Below, piece after piece: positions 31,937 through 44,190 of a DNA stretch of 64,000 nt; position 1 is the first letter of the stretch, and each line of letters opens with the position of its first letter. Location of the stretch: NCBI GenBank assembly GCA_007922225.1, contig ML679958.1, forward strand, positions 53,710,838 through 53,774,837, in the 5' to 3' direction. The notes under the pieces are model-generated. The model was not told the DNA's origin. It saw only the letters and a list, made by a program, of their open reading frames with translations, and did no database searches. The stretch comes from Emydura subglobosa. Lineage: Eukaryota; Chordata; Testudines; Chelidae. Made by a program: the position numbers and the translations under genes.

Positions 31937-33598
31937 AAAATGTGCTGTCCAAGCACACACTCCTGAAGGTGTACTTCTGCCACCTTAACTTACATTAAGT
32001 AGAGCTTTATTCTGCCTCTTTGGACTCAGTGAAACTACAGACATATCAAGGTATTTCCCAGTGTGAGTGAGGATGGCAGGATTGCACCCTGTATTGTAAA
32101 TGCTTTATCCAAAATGCATAGATAGATACTATTAAAAAATACACACATACTAGAATAACAGTTTGAATATCTACTCTATTCTTTTTTATTGGATGTACTT
32201 AAAACAAATGAATGACAACTAAATATGAAATACCATGTACACTTTGAGTGCACGATGACTCTGTAACCAATAGAAACTCCAGGTAGGTAGTGAAAATTAG
32301 TAACAAAAACAAATTAAAAAAAAAAGAGAGATTAAGATTCTACACATCTGAATGAAGGACATGGTGATAAGATGGTCCCTTTCTTCCCATTGTTTTGTTA
32401 CAGCTATCTTTTATTATTAGCATGCTAAGTATTAAAAATTATCATTTTATGTATTTATTTGGCTTATTACAAGGCTGTTTTCCTATCATTATTTTTCTGA
32501 TAAATGTTGATTTTTTATTGCATATATGCATTTGAATGAACTCATAAAACTTCAGTTGCATGGTATAATGAATTATAAATTGAGCAACATGTCATGGTTC
32601 TGGTATCATAAAAGTAGTTGTTCACTGATTTATTATATGTCATTAACAAATTCAGTTTTAGTCATAGAGTTATGTAAAAGTAGCTGTACTGTCAGTGCCA
32701 TTGGGAGTTTGGGCACATTCCACAGTTGTGTGAATTTCTGCAAATTTGCCTGATGAAAAAAAAGTCTTATAATATACAGATAGCAAAATTGGAGTCACTA
32801 TAGAATTTCAATGTAAGAAGAGAAAAAAAGGAGCCCCTCAACAGATAGCAACAGATATATTTGAACTAAAGGCCTCTTCCTGTGCCATGAAAGTCAATGG
32901 GAGTTTTGCCACTGATTTTAACGGTAGCAGGATTGGTCAGTAGTTAAGGAGAAATCAAAAGATGTTAAGGCCACTACTGATCCTAACTGAAAGATGGGAT
33001 ACAATATGCCAGGAAAAAGCAATATATAGGAGCCATAAGAAATCAGCTTGGGTGTGTGATAGGGAAGGAGTTCAGCAGAAGAAGAAATGGGGGGCCTGCT
33101 CACTCATTTTCTGGCTGTACAGTTAGATTGTCTCCCTAGAAACCATTTTATAATAAGGGCCTACTCTTATAGCTGTTCGACCTATCTTCTCTCTCAATAG
33201 GGTAGTAAAGGGATCTATCCCAGCAGTAGTGGCTGGTGTGAAGTGATGGCGTGGAGCCAAGACTCCTCCCATTCCCCCTCTCCTCCTAATCCACTTCCTG
33301 CCCACCTGGTCTAGGGAGGGACTAACAAATTGCAAAGAACCCACTTAATTCTGTAATCCCAGAGCAAAACTCTTGGTAGTCTGCATGGGTATATAAGGCA
33401 ATTTATTACTCTCTCTTACTCCCTTTTCACGTATGTAGAGTAGACCAAGTCACCATCTAGTTTATCTAGTTTTAGAGGATCAGATTCTGTCTCTGTTTCA
33501 TGTACAGAAATGTTGTCTCTTTCTAACTTCATTGGTGTTATTCTAGGCTTACATCAATGTCATTTGTGTCAGAATTTGACCCAAAATATCATCGACCA
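31937..33598. other. Unique AT-rich sequence
   Basis: No gene is recognised. A palindrome fragment with AAAGTCAATGGGAG is at 32888. The slightly GC-richer piece 33110-33340 shows no known motif. Confidence 0.45.
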
Positions 33599-33688
33599 AT
33601 GGCCCAATTCTGCTCACAGTTTATCAAGTTACTGAAGTCAATAGATTTAGTCCAGGTTTATATCAGTATAATTGGAAATTTGGCCCTA
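33599..33688. repeat. Degenerate palindromic MITE
   Basis: TGGCCCAATTCTGCTCACAG at the left is mirrored by AATTGGAAATTTGGCCCT at the right, with a TTACTGAAGTCAATAGA centre. It is the same family as 2467-2575, more decayed. Confidence 0.5.
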
Positions 33689-34510
33689 TATTCTGCTCGA
33701 AGTCAGTCACTTTCTGATCAATATTAGTGTCAGAAATGCCAAAATATTTACCCTATATATTAATTATGGTACCCTCTATTTCCTCCCATGTGCAGAATAG
33801 CCTTTCTTCTAATGAAACAACAAAAATAAAAGCATAACTTAATGTGGGGAAATTACAGACAATTATTATGACTTTGCTTCAGAATCACCATCTAGTTTGT
33901 CAATACATTAATCAATTTCTGACCTTTAGTCAATCCACTTCTAATCAAGATGCCAAGGCTTTTAAATTGTGCTACTATGAGAGGATTCATGATCAGAGGA
34001 TTCCTTTTAACTTTGTAGCCTTTCATCCTGAACTGACATTAGTCACCCATCATATTTCAGTGTTGGAATCTTTATATGCATTTGTAATAGCAGTAGAATC
34101 TTTTGGATCCAAATGTTCATATTCACCTTTAAGAATATCTACTGTGTTACATTCTCATTACTCAAGCTTGCTTGTTTGTTAGTATAATATTCCCAGCTGC
34201 ACTGAAAATACATTCTGAATAAACATTGGACAGAGGACATTCTAAATATGTGACAGCAGTTATATTTGTGGCAGGCTATATATAGATCTGCTCTCATTAC
34301 TTTTGCTCTGAAATTCACACCTGTGGCTCTGTTAACTTCAATGGGAGCCCTGAAAACTCACTGGAGGGCAGAATTTGTCCTCTAATGTTTCACTACAAAT
34401 ATATTTTCTATCAGAAGAAAATACAAAGAGAAGGATCTTCTCGCTATGCAGCTCTGATTTACCAGTGCAATGCTTAGACCCTATGATGATGGGCACCATA
34501 AGAAACCTTT
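33689..34510. other. Unique AT-rich sequence with a 112-codon open frame of no known family
   Basis: The plus-strand frame at 33844-34182 (112 codons from an ATG) is the longest in the area. It has no motif, compositional signature or splice context I recognise. A palindrome fragment (AACTTCAATGGGAGCC) lies at 34329. Confidence 0.4.
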
Positions 34511-34514
34511 ACAG

Positions 34515-34800
34515 CATGTCCACATGGTAGACTGACACAAACTACAGGAGTGTGATTTCTAAAACACACTGACATGTTGCAAATTCATTGTCTGTGTAGA
34601 CCCTGCTGGTGTTCATAAAAGTTCCCTATTGCACTTTAATGGAGTGCTGTTTCAAACTACATGACATTAAAGAGCACTAGGGAACGATTAATGCACACCA
34701 GCAGGATCTTTACTGACCAATTAATGCACAACATGTTAATACACTTTATAAATCACACCCCTGTAGCACACATTGCTGCTCTGGGTAGGCAAGCCCTTAG
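34515..34800. mobile_element. MITE with long inverted arms (~100 bp)
   Basis: The left side (GGAGTGTGATTTCT, GACCCTGCTGGTG, AAAGTTCCCTATTGCACTTTA) is inverted on the right (TAAAGAGCACTAGGGAACG, CACCAGCAGGATC, ATAAATCACACCCCTGTAG). Most of the ~285 bases can thus fold into one hairpin. It shares the GACCCTGCTGGTG module with 31046-31316. The right end reads GGGTAGGCAAGCCCTTA, whose complement TAAGGGCTTG resembles the start of the element at 58416. Confidence 0.75.
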
Positions 34801-37389
34801 ATAGATACAGATGTTCAGTGGTTGTATTAAAGGCAGTGGACACATTTAAACAACAATACAGAAAGAAGCAATGAGGATACAGAAAGAGGGTGGTTATATG
34901 TAGTTACTCCCAATCTCCTTCAGATTGTATAGAATACCCTCTTCCATGTGTGGATCTCCCCATTCTCAAATGTATCAGAAAAGGTCAACCACTTCTGCAG
35001 CCCCATTTTCCCATCTTCCTGGATCCATGGGGGCCTTTTGACATGTGTAAGGCTTTACATGAAGGGAGAAGGCACAGAAGGGAGAGGCCATGGATATGGA
35101 GAGATCGTTTCACCCTAGTGAGTCCAATGAAAAGTTAATGCAGCCTAAAGTCTCCATCAACTGTTTCTACAGCCTCCTTCTAGGCTGTAGAAATATCTAT
35201 TCCCCTTTAAGGGAAGTTCAGGGAGAAGCGGCAGCAAGCAGGGAATCCCTTACAGTATTTCTCCAATGGAAGTGATAGTGAAGGGAACTCAGAAAGCAGA
35301 GCAGAGCTGAACGGTTTAAGAGATAGGTATGGATTATAGGGGATCTGTGGATTCTAGGGGCTGAACTCCCTCATCATTCTACATGGAGGCAAACTCTGCC
35401 ATCCTAAAACAATGTTCTGGGGAAAATTCCTATCTCCCCCACTACCAAGATCAGGTGATCTAGCCCTTGGAATTATCTACCATAATTATATCAAAATCTT
35501 TCTGAAATATACTTCATTTGGCACTTTAGGACATGATACTTGAGTACCATTAGTAAGCCTTGGATCACAGAAGCACCTTTTTTTGCTCTAGTTTTATTTT
35601 GATCTCAAAACCAGAAAGGCTTGTCTCTAGACCAATCCATCTCTTGTCTCAAATACAATAAAACATAGTACCCCTCCTTGAACAACAGATCACCTCACAA
35701 TGGAATAGTTTTATTGTTGCTCTCTGCTGAAATGTAAGTGTCTCCCTTGCTGCTCTCAGACAGACAAAACAAAAAGAGTCTTTGAGAAGGAAAAATTGCA
35801 AAGTGTGTCCCTTTGTCTCAGCACAGCACACCAGAAAAGCACAGCATGGGAAATGATAACTGATACATAAACAGAAGAGAGAAATAAAATCATAAAAAGT
35901 ACTTCTTTGGGGGCTTACCCCAATATGTTATTCTCTATTTACGAATAATGAATGCAGTTGCAGAAATCTAGACCTCTCTTGAACAATTCACCAACAGAAA
36001 TTGAGGCTATATTCACAGAGTAAATATTCACAGTGATTAATTTAATGAAGCCCTGCTACTTTCCTATTTTTATTTTGTTCCCATTACAACATTTAAGAGC
36101 AATGTGTTAAGGTCTCTCCCTCTTCATTAGACACTCAAGAAAATAATGCCAGCTGTAAAAGTGTTACTTCATTGTTGAAGCCTCTTTTCTCTTTTTCTCG
36201 GTCCTTTATTCTGTATCTTGGAAGTGCTTTTAAAATATCCCTTAGGTTCTTTGGGGAGCTCAAGCCATACTCCTAATTTCTCCATTCTTTCTCTATCTCT
36301 TTGTCTTCCTGCTCTTTCCCAGGTAAAGAGACAGCTGCAGCCTTGGTGCAATGTATTCATAAAGTAGAAAGGTAACTGCCCTTCATCTTAGTATTTGTCT
36401 ATGTATTGAGACATAATGGAATGTGAGATGGAGTTTAAATTGGCAAACCTGGCTCTGTTATTTTGTCTGTAAAATTATTCAGATATACTGACACAAGAAA
36501 CAATTCTTTGGGATCACAGACATCTTCCCTTGCAAAAAAATATAGAATGTGAATTGTTGGGCCCTTTGTCTGCCTCTTATCTACATTATAGCTTTTTGCT
36601 TTCTCCCCTAAGATATTTTTTTAAAGCTTTCTGATCACAAAAGACTTCAGAGAGATCTAGTATGATCATTAAGGGCTGTGTTCAGTAAATGTCAGACTTA
36701 CACAGTTTTGTCTGTGGAGCCTCTGCAGGCTTCCATAGCATGACAGTTATAAAGCTGAAAAGTATCTGTGCACCAACCCAATGAAACTCAGGCTACATCT
36801 TACCCACAGACTAAACTGGAGTACAAAGTCCCCCTCAAATACTACATTCAGTTCAGGGTATCTCCATTTTCTAGAATCAGCATCCCCAGTGCCACAAAGA
36901 CAGGGATTGTCACTTCTTTGCTCAGTGACAAGATGCATCCGTGTAATGTAGCCCAAAAGCATATTGGCTTTTTGATTATCACATTGCAAGCTGTAATTAA
37001 TTTACTCTACGTTAGCACTAAAGTAGATTAGAACATTTCCCTATAAATGTAAAGCGTCTCTTTTTTCAATCAGCTCCAGGATTTTTTCATCATTTCTGCC
37101 TTTTCATATACTGCAATGACAATATTTGAAGGATGTCAATACCCAGGGTGAGATTCTCCCAGACCTTTCAGAGGAATAAGGGCTAAGGGCTAATGCCTCC
37201 CTTACCCCCCTGCTCAGATTTTGATTTTGCTCTTGATCAGATTTTGTGCTATGGGAAAAAGAACAAGGAGTGTGCAGAAAAGGCAAGAAAATGGGAGGCG
37301 CTCCACCCAAACTACTCATGGGCCACAGGGGCTGGTTAGGCACACAGGAGGATTAAATGGCTCCACAGAATTGGGTGAGATAATTTACT
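34801..37389. other. Unique AT-rich sequence
   Basis: No gene is recognised in 2.6 kb. A perfect 11-bp hairpin (TTTCTACAGCC, 8-base loop, GGCTGTAGAAA) lies at 35164-35193. The moderately GC-rich piece 34980-35300 is repeat-like without a class. Confidence 0.45.
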
Positions 37390-38410
37390 CCCTCCCGAGA
37401 CCAAGGGGGAAAAGAGGATGTACTGTGGGTTACAATTTAACCATTTGGGCCGAAATCTCCATCCTCAGGACGCTTGTTTCTGAAAAATGTCAGCCAAAAT
37501 GGTCAAGCCATTTCTGAGAATGAGCCTAGGGGAAAATACATGTTTTTCTCCTGTTAAAAACATTCCTAATGCTTTTCCTTTGAAGTGTTCTACAGCCCCC
37601 CCATGCTTTGGAGCAGGTACTTAAACTTTGGCAGGGGGTTCAGGGATACCTTATGCTTTTTGCAGCCCCTGTGAAAATCTTCCCAAATATGGTCATGATC
37701 TAGTTAAAAAATGCTCAGTAGAGACTTGCTGAATCTTAACTACTAAAGTCTCCAAAAATTCAGTCCTCATTCCCAGAGAGCAACTGAGCATGCTCCAGTC
37801 CAGGGCTATAGGGCTGAAGCTGGAGTTTCCCTGTAATGGCTGATCCCAGCTTCTCTGGGCCAGGATGGGGCTGAAGCTGGAAGCCTGTGTCTCTTCTTTC
37901 TCAATCATCACCCCACCCACTGCATTGGCATCCAGGCAGAGTGGAAAAGGAAGACTTCTGTTTGGAATGTAGAGGGGGATGAAAGCTGGCTGTGGGGAGG
38001 AGGAGTAGGGAGGAGACTGGGACTGGTTGGGCAAGCAGACTGGAACCAGGAGCTGTGGGAAGGAGAGGCTGGGACTGGTTGGGCAGGAAGGAGGGGAGGA
38101 TTAGAGTGATTGGGGTAGGAGTCTTTGGTTGGGATCCATGGGGGGAGACTGGGTCTGGGAGCTTGTGAGAGAAATGGGAAAGTGGAGAATAGCTGACTGG
38201 GGGGAGGCTACACTGAGGCTGGACATCGTGGTGGAGAGGAAAGGGATAGAGTGAGAATAGCTGGAGAGAGAGAAATTAGGAGTTAGGGGTATATGGGGAC
38301 TGGGACAGTGAGTTTGGAAGGGGAGACTAGGACTAAGTAGGCAAGGAGAATGGGACTTGGATGAGAAGCCTGAGGCGTGGAGACTGGGACTGACTACATG
38401 AGAAAAATGG
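37390..38410. repeat. Unclassified dispersed repeat ending in a purine-rich minisatellite
   Basis: 37390-37980 is GC-richer, with sharp edges and no coding motif. From about 37985 the sequence is a degenerate array built on GGAGACTGGGACTGGTTGGGCAAG. Its variants recur near 38010, 38068, 38145, 38297, 38326 and 38375, with irregular spacing of roughly 30-60 bases and strong purine bias on the plus strand. The 159-codon minus-strand frame at 38101-38580 is a by-product of this composition. Confidence 0.6.
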
Positions 38411-38734
38411 TATTGTGACAGGTTGGGGGAGAAGAGGGCAAGCTTTGTGGAAATGGGCAACACAATCTGTGTTATTAAATGGCTGAGTCTCACCATTCCT
38501 CTTCTGTCAGCAAACATCTGTGAAACCCATTGTGTCTTGTCTCCTCTAGTACTTGTCCACATACCTTTTACTTTTATCATTGGCTCAAGTGGCAGAGGTA
38601 TGTGGTGAATTTAAAGGTTCCAACCTAGTTGATGTACCATGGGAGTGTAAATGTGATGCCACATGTTGGAATTTTTGTTCTTTTTATATGCTTTTTAAAA
38701 ACCCTTGGAAATTACATGCAAAACGCTAGGTTAA
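38411..38734. other. Unique sequence between minisatellite and MITE
   Basis: About 320 bases with no recognised feature. Confidence 0.45.
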
Positions 38735-38946
38735 AAGAACATTATTAAGGTTGCAAAGTCAAGCACATCAGGTTAGTTAATGCCAGAATTAAATTCCTAT
38801 GCAACCTTAATTCAGCCCCCTTCTGTGTATTCATTATGATACAGTGTTTAATGATATGATCACATAGTATTTTCCCACACATAACCTTACTTCTGACATT
38901 TCCTAACTTTTAAGTGCTTAACTTTGCAATCTTAATAATGATTCTT
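38735..38946. mobile_element. MITE with ~58-bp terminal inverted repeats
   Basis: The left end AAGAACATTATTAAGGTTGC continues through AAAGTCAAGCAC and GTTAGTTAATGCCAGAA. The right end is its inverted counterpart: TTCTGACATTTCCTAAC, GTGCTTAACTTTGCAATC, TTAATAATGATTCTT. Pairing covers about 58 bases at roughly 80%. The loop is ~95 bases and non-coding. Flanks show no convincing duplication. Confidence 0.75.
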
Positions 38947-40879
38947 GTACAGAGGTTTTTGTGTGTTCCTAGTGCTATTTCCCTGGCAGAGGCCATAGGA
39001 GGAATCCTTTTGCTTTCATTAAATAAAAACTCAGGCAGAGTTTATGGTCTGTATAAACAGTGGAGTAACAGTTAAAGAAATACTGGTGAAACATTTTCCC
39101 TCCAGTCAACACCATCTGACTTTCTGTAGGAATTCGGGAGTATACCCTCTCTGCTGGAGATGGTGTAGGTGACACAAAACCAATCATTTATCCAACTCTC
39201 ATCTCAGTACAATGTGATAGTACTGCACCAACCCCATAAGGTGAAATGTCACAGAACAGAATAGGAACTATCCTGACATTAAAATGCACTAGCAATTGGA
39301 ATGATTTTAATAGCTTTAGGACAGTGCTAACCGATTTCTTTCCTTGAACAAAATTCTAGTTCCTGCTTATTTTTTCTACAAAACGCTAGGATGACTGGGG
39401 TCAAACACATTAGACATTTTAGGTTGAAGTTTTTTGAGTAAATCAGCATACTACCTACAAATAATTTCTTTCTTTGAAGATCCTGACAGAACTTCCTTGT
39501 TAATAGCTGTAGTGTTTTCTGGAAATGGATGCAAGTCATATGAAGTTATCTAAAAAGACCATTTCTGGTGCCTGGAAAATACACTTACTGTATTTAAAGC
39601 ACAATATGGTGAAAGATGGGAGGATCTGAAAATACTTTTAATACCAGTCTATTACAGTAACCTACTGATAGGAGTTTTCTTCAGGACTAGCTGCTGGAAT
39701 GCATGTTCAACTTTGTGAATGTTATTCCACCACCTACAGATCCTCTGTCTTCTGTTCAAGTCTAACAGTATTGCTCCATGAATTATGAGTACAGACCATT
39801 CTGACCAACTTTCCCATTTCTGTGGATTGGGTGAATCCTACTGAGGGAAGATAGTTGGCGGAATATCATCTTTTTCTGCACCCATTAACCTTTTATTTTA
39901 GGGCCAGTTTGTGACTCTTGCTACATGTCCAAGCATGAAAATACCTCTTTACGTCCTTCACTGGCTATCTGTATCACTCACTGGAGTGTACGGCAGCCTC
40001 TCTGAAATCGATACTACTCAATCCTGTGCAAATGGATGCCATGGGGATGAACAGGAGCTGACATGGATGGGGAAATACATCAGTTATAGGGCTGGTATAG
40101 ACTACTTCTGGGACAAGTGGGGAATCTGCTATCAAGCTGTGAATCTCTAGTCACAAACCGATGCTGGTCTGCTGACATTTTTGCACTGTTCCTTACTCAG
40201 GACTTATGGCATAGCTAGAATGGAGCCACCAGTGAATAAGGAGCTGCACTAGCAACATGGCACAGGCAAAACCCGGGATGCCTGGTAATCTACCACAGTT
40301 TTCAGTGTGGCTCTTCACAGCATCACTATTTCCTCCCAGAATGTCACTTGTGGACATTTCACAATGTGGAAATTTGGGTATGATTCAATTCTTGCCTGTT
40401 CAGTTGCTTTAATTAATCTTTCCTCATCAAATCGGCTGTAATTATACATTTAAGGTTTCTCCGATAGTCTGCTGTACTGTACTGATGGACTGAGGCTACA
40501 CACTCTGCCATGTTTCTTTATATACCTGTTCAATAATAATGGATATATATCTTCATTAGCTATTACATCTTTCTCTAGGATCTGACTGCTAGCTTTCAGT
40601 GTAATTATCTCTCCCAGTGTCTGTTTATAAAGAGCACTGCGAGCTTCACCCTCTTCATCTCCAATATGTGTGTGCACAGACCTATATGTCTGAGTCTCTG
40701 CTCTGTTATTTATTTTTCTTCTTCTTCTTTCTTTGTAATATTTCCATATTTCTTGCAGTCTCTTGGCTTTGAGGAGCGCATCTCCTCACAATGCTCCTGT
40801 ACCACCAACAGAAGCAAACTGGGACATCTCTGTCCTTGGCTCTACTGAATTTAAATATCAGTTACTGCTTCATATTACT
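38947..40879. other. Unique sequence, no gene recognised
   Basis: No repeat end, exon or RNA is recognised. The plus-strand frame at 39911-40150 (79 codons) has no motif. Confidence 0.45.
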
Positions 40880-41005
40880 TTAAGCTGTGTTGTTGTAACC
40901 ATGTTGGTCCCAGGATATTGGAGGGACAAGGTGGGTGAAGTAATGTCTTTAACTGGACCAACTTCTGTTAGTGAGAGAGAGACCAGCTTTCAAGATTACA
41001 CAGAG
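40880..41005 (+). repeat. Unclassified interspersed repeat
   Basis: TTGTTGTAACCATGTTGGTCCC, AGGATATTGGAGGGACAAGGTGGGTGAAGTAATGTC (in pieces) and TTAACTGGACCAACTTCTGTTAGTGAGAGAGA, AGCTTTCAAG...ACACAGAGCT form a phrase I associate with a common interspersed repeat of reptile genomes. I cannot name the class with confidence and no ends are visible. Confidence 0.5.
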
Positions 41006-42579
41006 CTAATGTGAGGAAGCATTTTAAATTCCAACTGAATGGTTATTTACACAAACAAATACGTAAACATACCAAATTCTATTATAGAGTGAATATTAGC
41101 ATGTCTTATTTTATTAAACAATCCAATTTTAATGCAGCTGCTTAGCTTTAGAGTCAGTTTTGCCTTTAATAAAGAGACACATTAAGGAATCTAGAGAGAG
41201 CAGGATAGTGAAGGGTGGGGGTGGGAAGCAGCTTTCTGTTTACATCCACAGGTGTCAATGGACAAGTTATGGACAACAGCTCAGTGCAGACTACTTGGCA
41301 CAGCAGATGCATTTCCAAGTTCTGGCTTGCTTCTTGGGCCCAGGACACCAGCTGGGTGGGCTTGGAAGGTCCCTGTCTTACACTGGTCCTTTTCAGGCTA
41401 GCCAGAGAAAGGCTGGATAAGCTGTCTCATGCTGGTGATGTGTGATGCAACTGACTTCAGAGTCAGGTTAGAAGCCAAGAGAGGAAGAGATAGAATGGGA
41501 GGAAAATAATGGGAGATGGAAACAGACATACAATAAAAATGAAGACAAGGGAAGCACCTCAAATACATCAGTCTGGGATCCCCGCTGCCCCAGCAGTATG
41601 GCTTGCTGTTCTCACTGTGTGTGAAACCCTGGACGTTGCTGAGAATTCTCAAGTTTTAGAGATGAAGGACAAAGATTTTGGAATGACGCAGAAGCCTTTT
41701 GGCTTTCCCAAGGAAATCCCCCAGGAGTTCATATCTAAAAAAAAAAAGCACCATAAGATGTGTTGAGCAGAATAGGCCATCACCAGTTAAGGCTTAATTT
41801 CCAATACACCAATTTTCTTCATTATTTTATGCTTTCAAAATCCTCTTCTCTACAACTTACGACCTCTGCACAGAACCTGGATCATATCAGTCTTTTCTTA
41901 TTTATACATATTCAGCCAGTCCTTTTTCCATCCCTTTCCTTTTATCATTCATTGTTATAAGTTACTGGGATATTATGTTAACTTTCATTCAGTCATTACT
42001 TAGAGCTTGGTCAATGAGATTAGGCCCCACTCTGCCCCACGTGATGCAATAATACTGACTCCATATTTCTTCTTCTCCATAAAAAAAATCTCACTTCTAA
42101 TACAAGCCATTGCAGTCCAGTTTGTTTTTGTTACCAAAATATAACAACTTGGACATAAAAACGGAGCAAAAGCTTTATTAACAATCACAACTCACAGTCA
42201 TCACAGCCCTGCAGGCTGCTGTAACACATGTTGCCTCCACACAGTCTCGCAGGAAGAAGAAAGAGTGCAGCAGGTCAGGGGTGGTGGCTAAACCCTGAGT
42301 GAGAACACAGCAGTTCAAAGACAATAAACAATAGCATATCATTTATCACATTCCTATTACCCCTTGGTTAGCATTAGCTTATTCTGCTCCTTAATGTGGA
42401 AGAGCAAAGTGAATCTACATATCATTGTCCTCTCGATGGAACCAAAATATACTAGTACAAAACTAGATGCCTTGTTAGCAGCTTGGTACAACAGATGCAA
42501 AGATCTCTAACTAACCTGAATATAAATTAAACAGACTGCAGCCGAATTTTTATCTATCCATTTCTCCCCCCCCATCTTC
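41006..42579. other. Unique sequence, possible LTR piece near 42000-42350
   Basis: No gene is recognised. 42000-42350 contains, on the minus strand, AATAAAGC (plus-strand GCTTTATTAACAATCACA near 42171), which could be a polyadenylation signal of an old LTR, but no TATA box or TG/CA ends were found. Confidence 0.35.
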
Positions 42580-42790
42580 ATGCTACTATGGTTTGATAAG
42601 AGAAATAGGAAGCACACCATCCTCAATCCATCCTGACTGTCACTCCCATCAGAGACTGTAATCAGGTTGCAATAACATTATGATCAATGATGCTAAATGC
42701 TTCTTGAAGATCCAAATACATCAGCAGAAAAGGAGAACGTATGTCAGCTATACCTAGATCTTTAAATATTTTACCTTTGCCTGTTTCAGC
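42580..42790 (-). pseudogene. Possible L2-like LINE reverse-transcriptase fragment
   Basis: The minus strand reads LLMYLDLQEAFSIIDHNVI near 42715-42660, resembling reverse-transcriptase box A (L-D-L-S-x-A-F-D-T-I-D-H-x-x-L) with the second aspartate region altered. After a stop comes a MGVT...GWCASYFS stretch like the W-F-x-S-Y-L-x-x-R block that follows in L2/Rex elements. Only about 60 codons are involved, so chance similarity is not excluded. Confidence 0.4.
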
Positions 42791-44025
42791 AATAAGTTTA
42801 ATCTTTGTAACAAATTTCTTTTGTAGTTACACATTAGATGATTTCTTCTTCACTGCACCTTCTAGGACAGTCAGGCATCCTCAGTTCTCATTATATAAAA
42901 ACATAGATAGAGGAGATAGAGATATACATGCATCTGTCTATCTGTTATATATGTATGCACAGTTTTCCTTCTTGCTGAAAGTGAGAGGATGGTATCTGCA
43001 TGTGACAGATAATTTTCAGTTATCCAAAATGATCAGCCTTGGGTAGAGATTATTTTCCAAAAGACATTCTATCACCTTTAGTCACACGACACACACAGTG
43101 TAATCTCATATTACTCAACACAATTTTAAAGAGAAACATACCAACAATATACTCTCCTTTTTAGTAGCAGGTAATCACTCGAAAATGATGGATATTTATT
43201 GTTAATCAGAGTTGTAAGTGGGTAATGATTATCTCAGGACACTCTATCTTTATTTACAGAATACCGGATATTTGGTTCAAAAGAGCATATTACATGGGGT
43301 TGCTGGCATGCAATGGGCTCCATTAGGTTGTTTCACCTCTCTGCCACCTCTTCAACTGAAGTAATAGAAACCCGTTACTAAATGGTAGGAGTTATTTTTA
43401 CAGCAGTGGTGTTATGCTTCTTAGCAGACTGCACTTCCTCTGGCAGTTGTATAGGTGGGTTTGGAGTTGCCTCAGGATCTGTTGTGTACTTAACCTGCTA
43501 ATGGTCTCCATGGACTGTCTGTCCTCTAGGTTGATATTATTTTCTGTGGCCTTGCCTTCAATTTAATCTATTTATGATAAAATTCTTTTCAACTCTTTGA
43601 CATATTTCTCTACCCTCCTTTTCATGGATCAGAAAAAGATCCATGTCCCATCCTATTTTTCTAAAAAAAATTACATAATCTGTATTGTAACCACATTGTG
43701 GTGTTTAGGTCAATAATCTGCATACTGCATACTGGAGCTCTGTCTCTCCTTATGACCAACTCCATGATATTTAATCCTAAAATATGTAATTAAAATTAGT
43801 CCAGGGGATTTGTATTCACCACGTTTCCTTCAATTACATTGTATAAAGTACAAGAAAAAGAATGTTCTATAACTTTTCAAGTAGTATTGTTGACCACCAA
43901 TCTGATGGTATGGTGGGAAGTGACGGATGAAAGGATATGTCTTCTCTTTTGGCTCTCGGGGTGCTAAAATCTGGATTTTACCACCAAATCTGGAGACTCA
44001 CCCTTTTGCACTCACCTTCATTTTG
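42791..44025. other. Unique AT-rich sequence
   Basis: No gene is recognised. A GATA-rich simple stretch lies at about 42903-42945. Confidence 0.45.
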
Positions 44026-44190
44026 ATTTCCAAGGAATCTTGGAAGGACTCAACCTGTGGAATTCATTGCCAGGGGATGTTGTGAAGGACAAACATACAA
44101 CTGGGTTCAAAAAAAAAAATTCAATAAGTTCATGGAGGATAGGTCCATCAATGGCTATTAGCCAAGATGATCAGTGATGCAACCCCATGC
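44026..44190 (+). mobile_element. CR1 LINE 3' region, left half (split by gypsy element)
   Basis: LWNSLPGDVV-like coding (CTGTGGAATTCATTGCCAGG near 44055), then AACTGGGTTCAAAAAAAAAA, AATAAGTTCATGGAGGATAG, GTCCATCAATGGCTATTAGC and GATGCAACCCCATGC form the C-terminus and 3' end of a CR1. The consensus order then breaks at 44190 and resumes at about 45081 with CTCTGGTTTCCTAAACCTCT. Confidence 0.75.

Noticed and set aside
33844..34182. 112-codon plus-strand frame as a small gene
   Set aside because: No motif, splice context or composition bias separates it from chance in a 64-kb window.
38101..38580. 159-codon serine/proline-rich minus-strand frame
   Set aside because: It is the pyrimidine strand of a degenerate purine-rich minisatellite.
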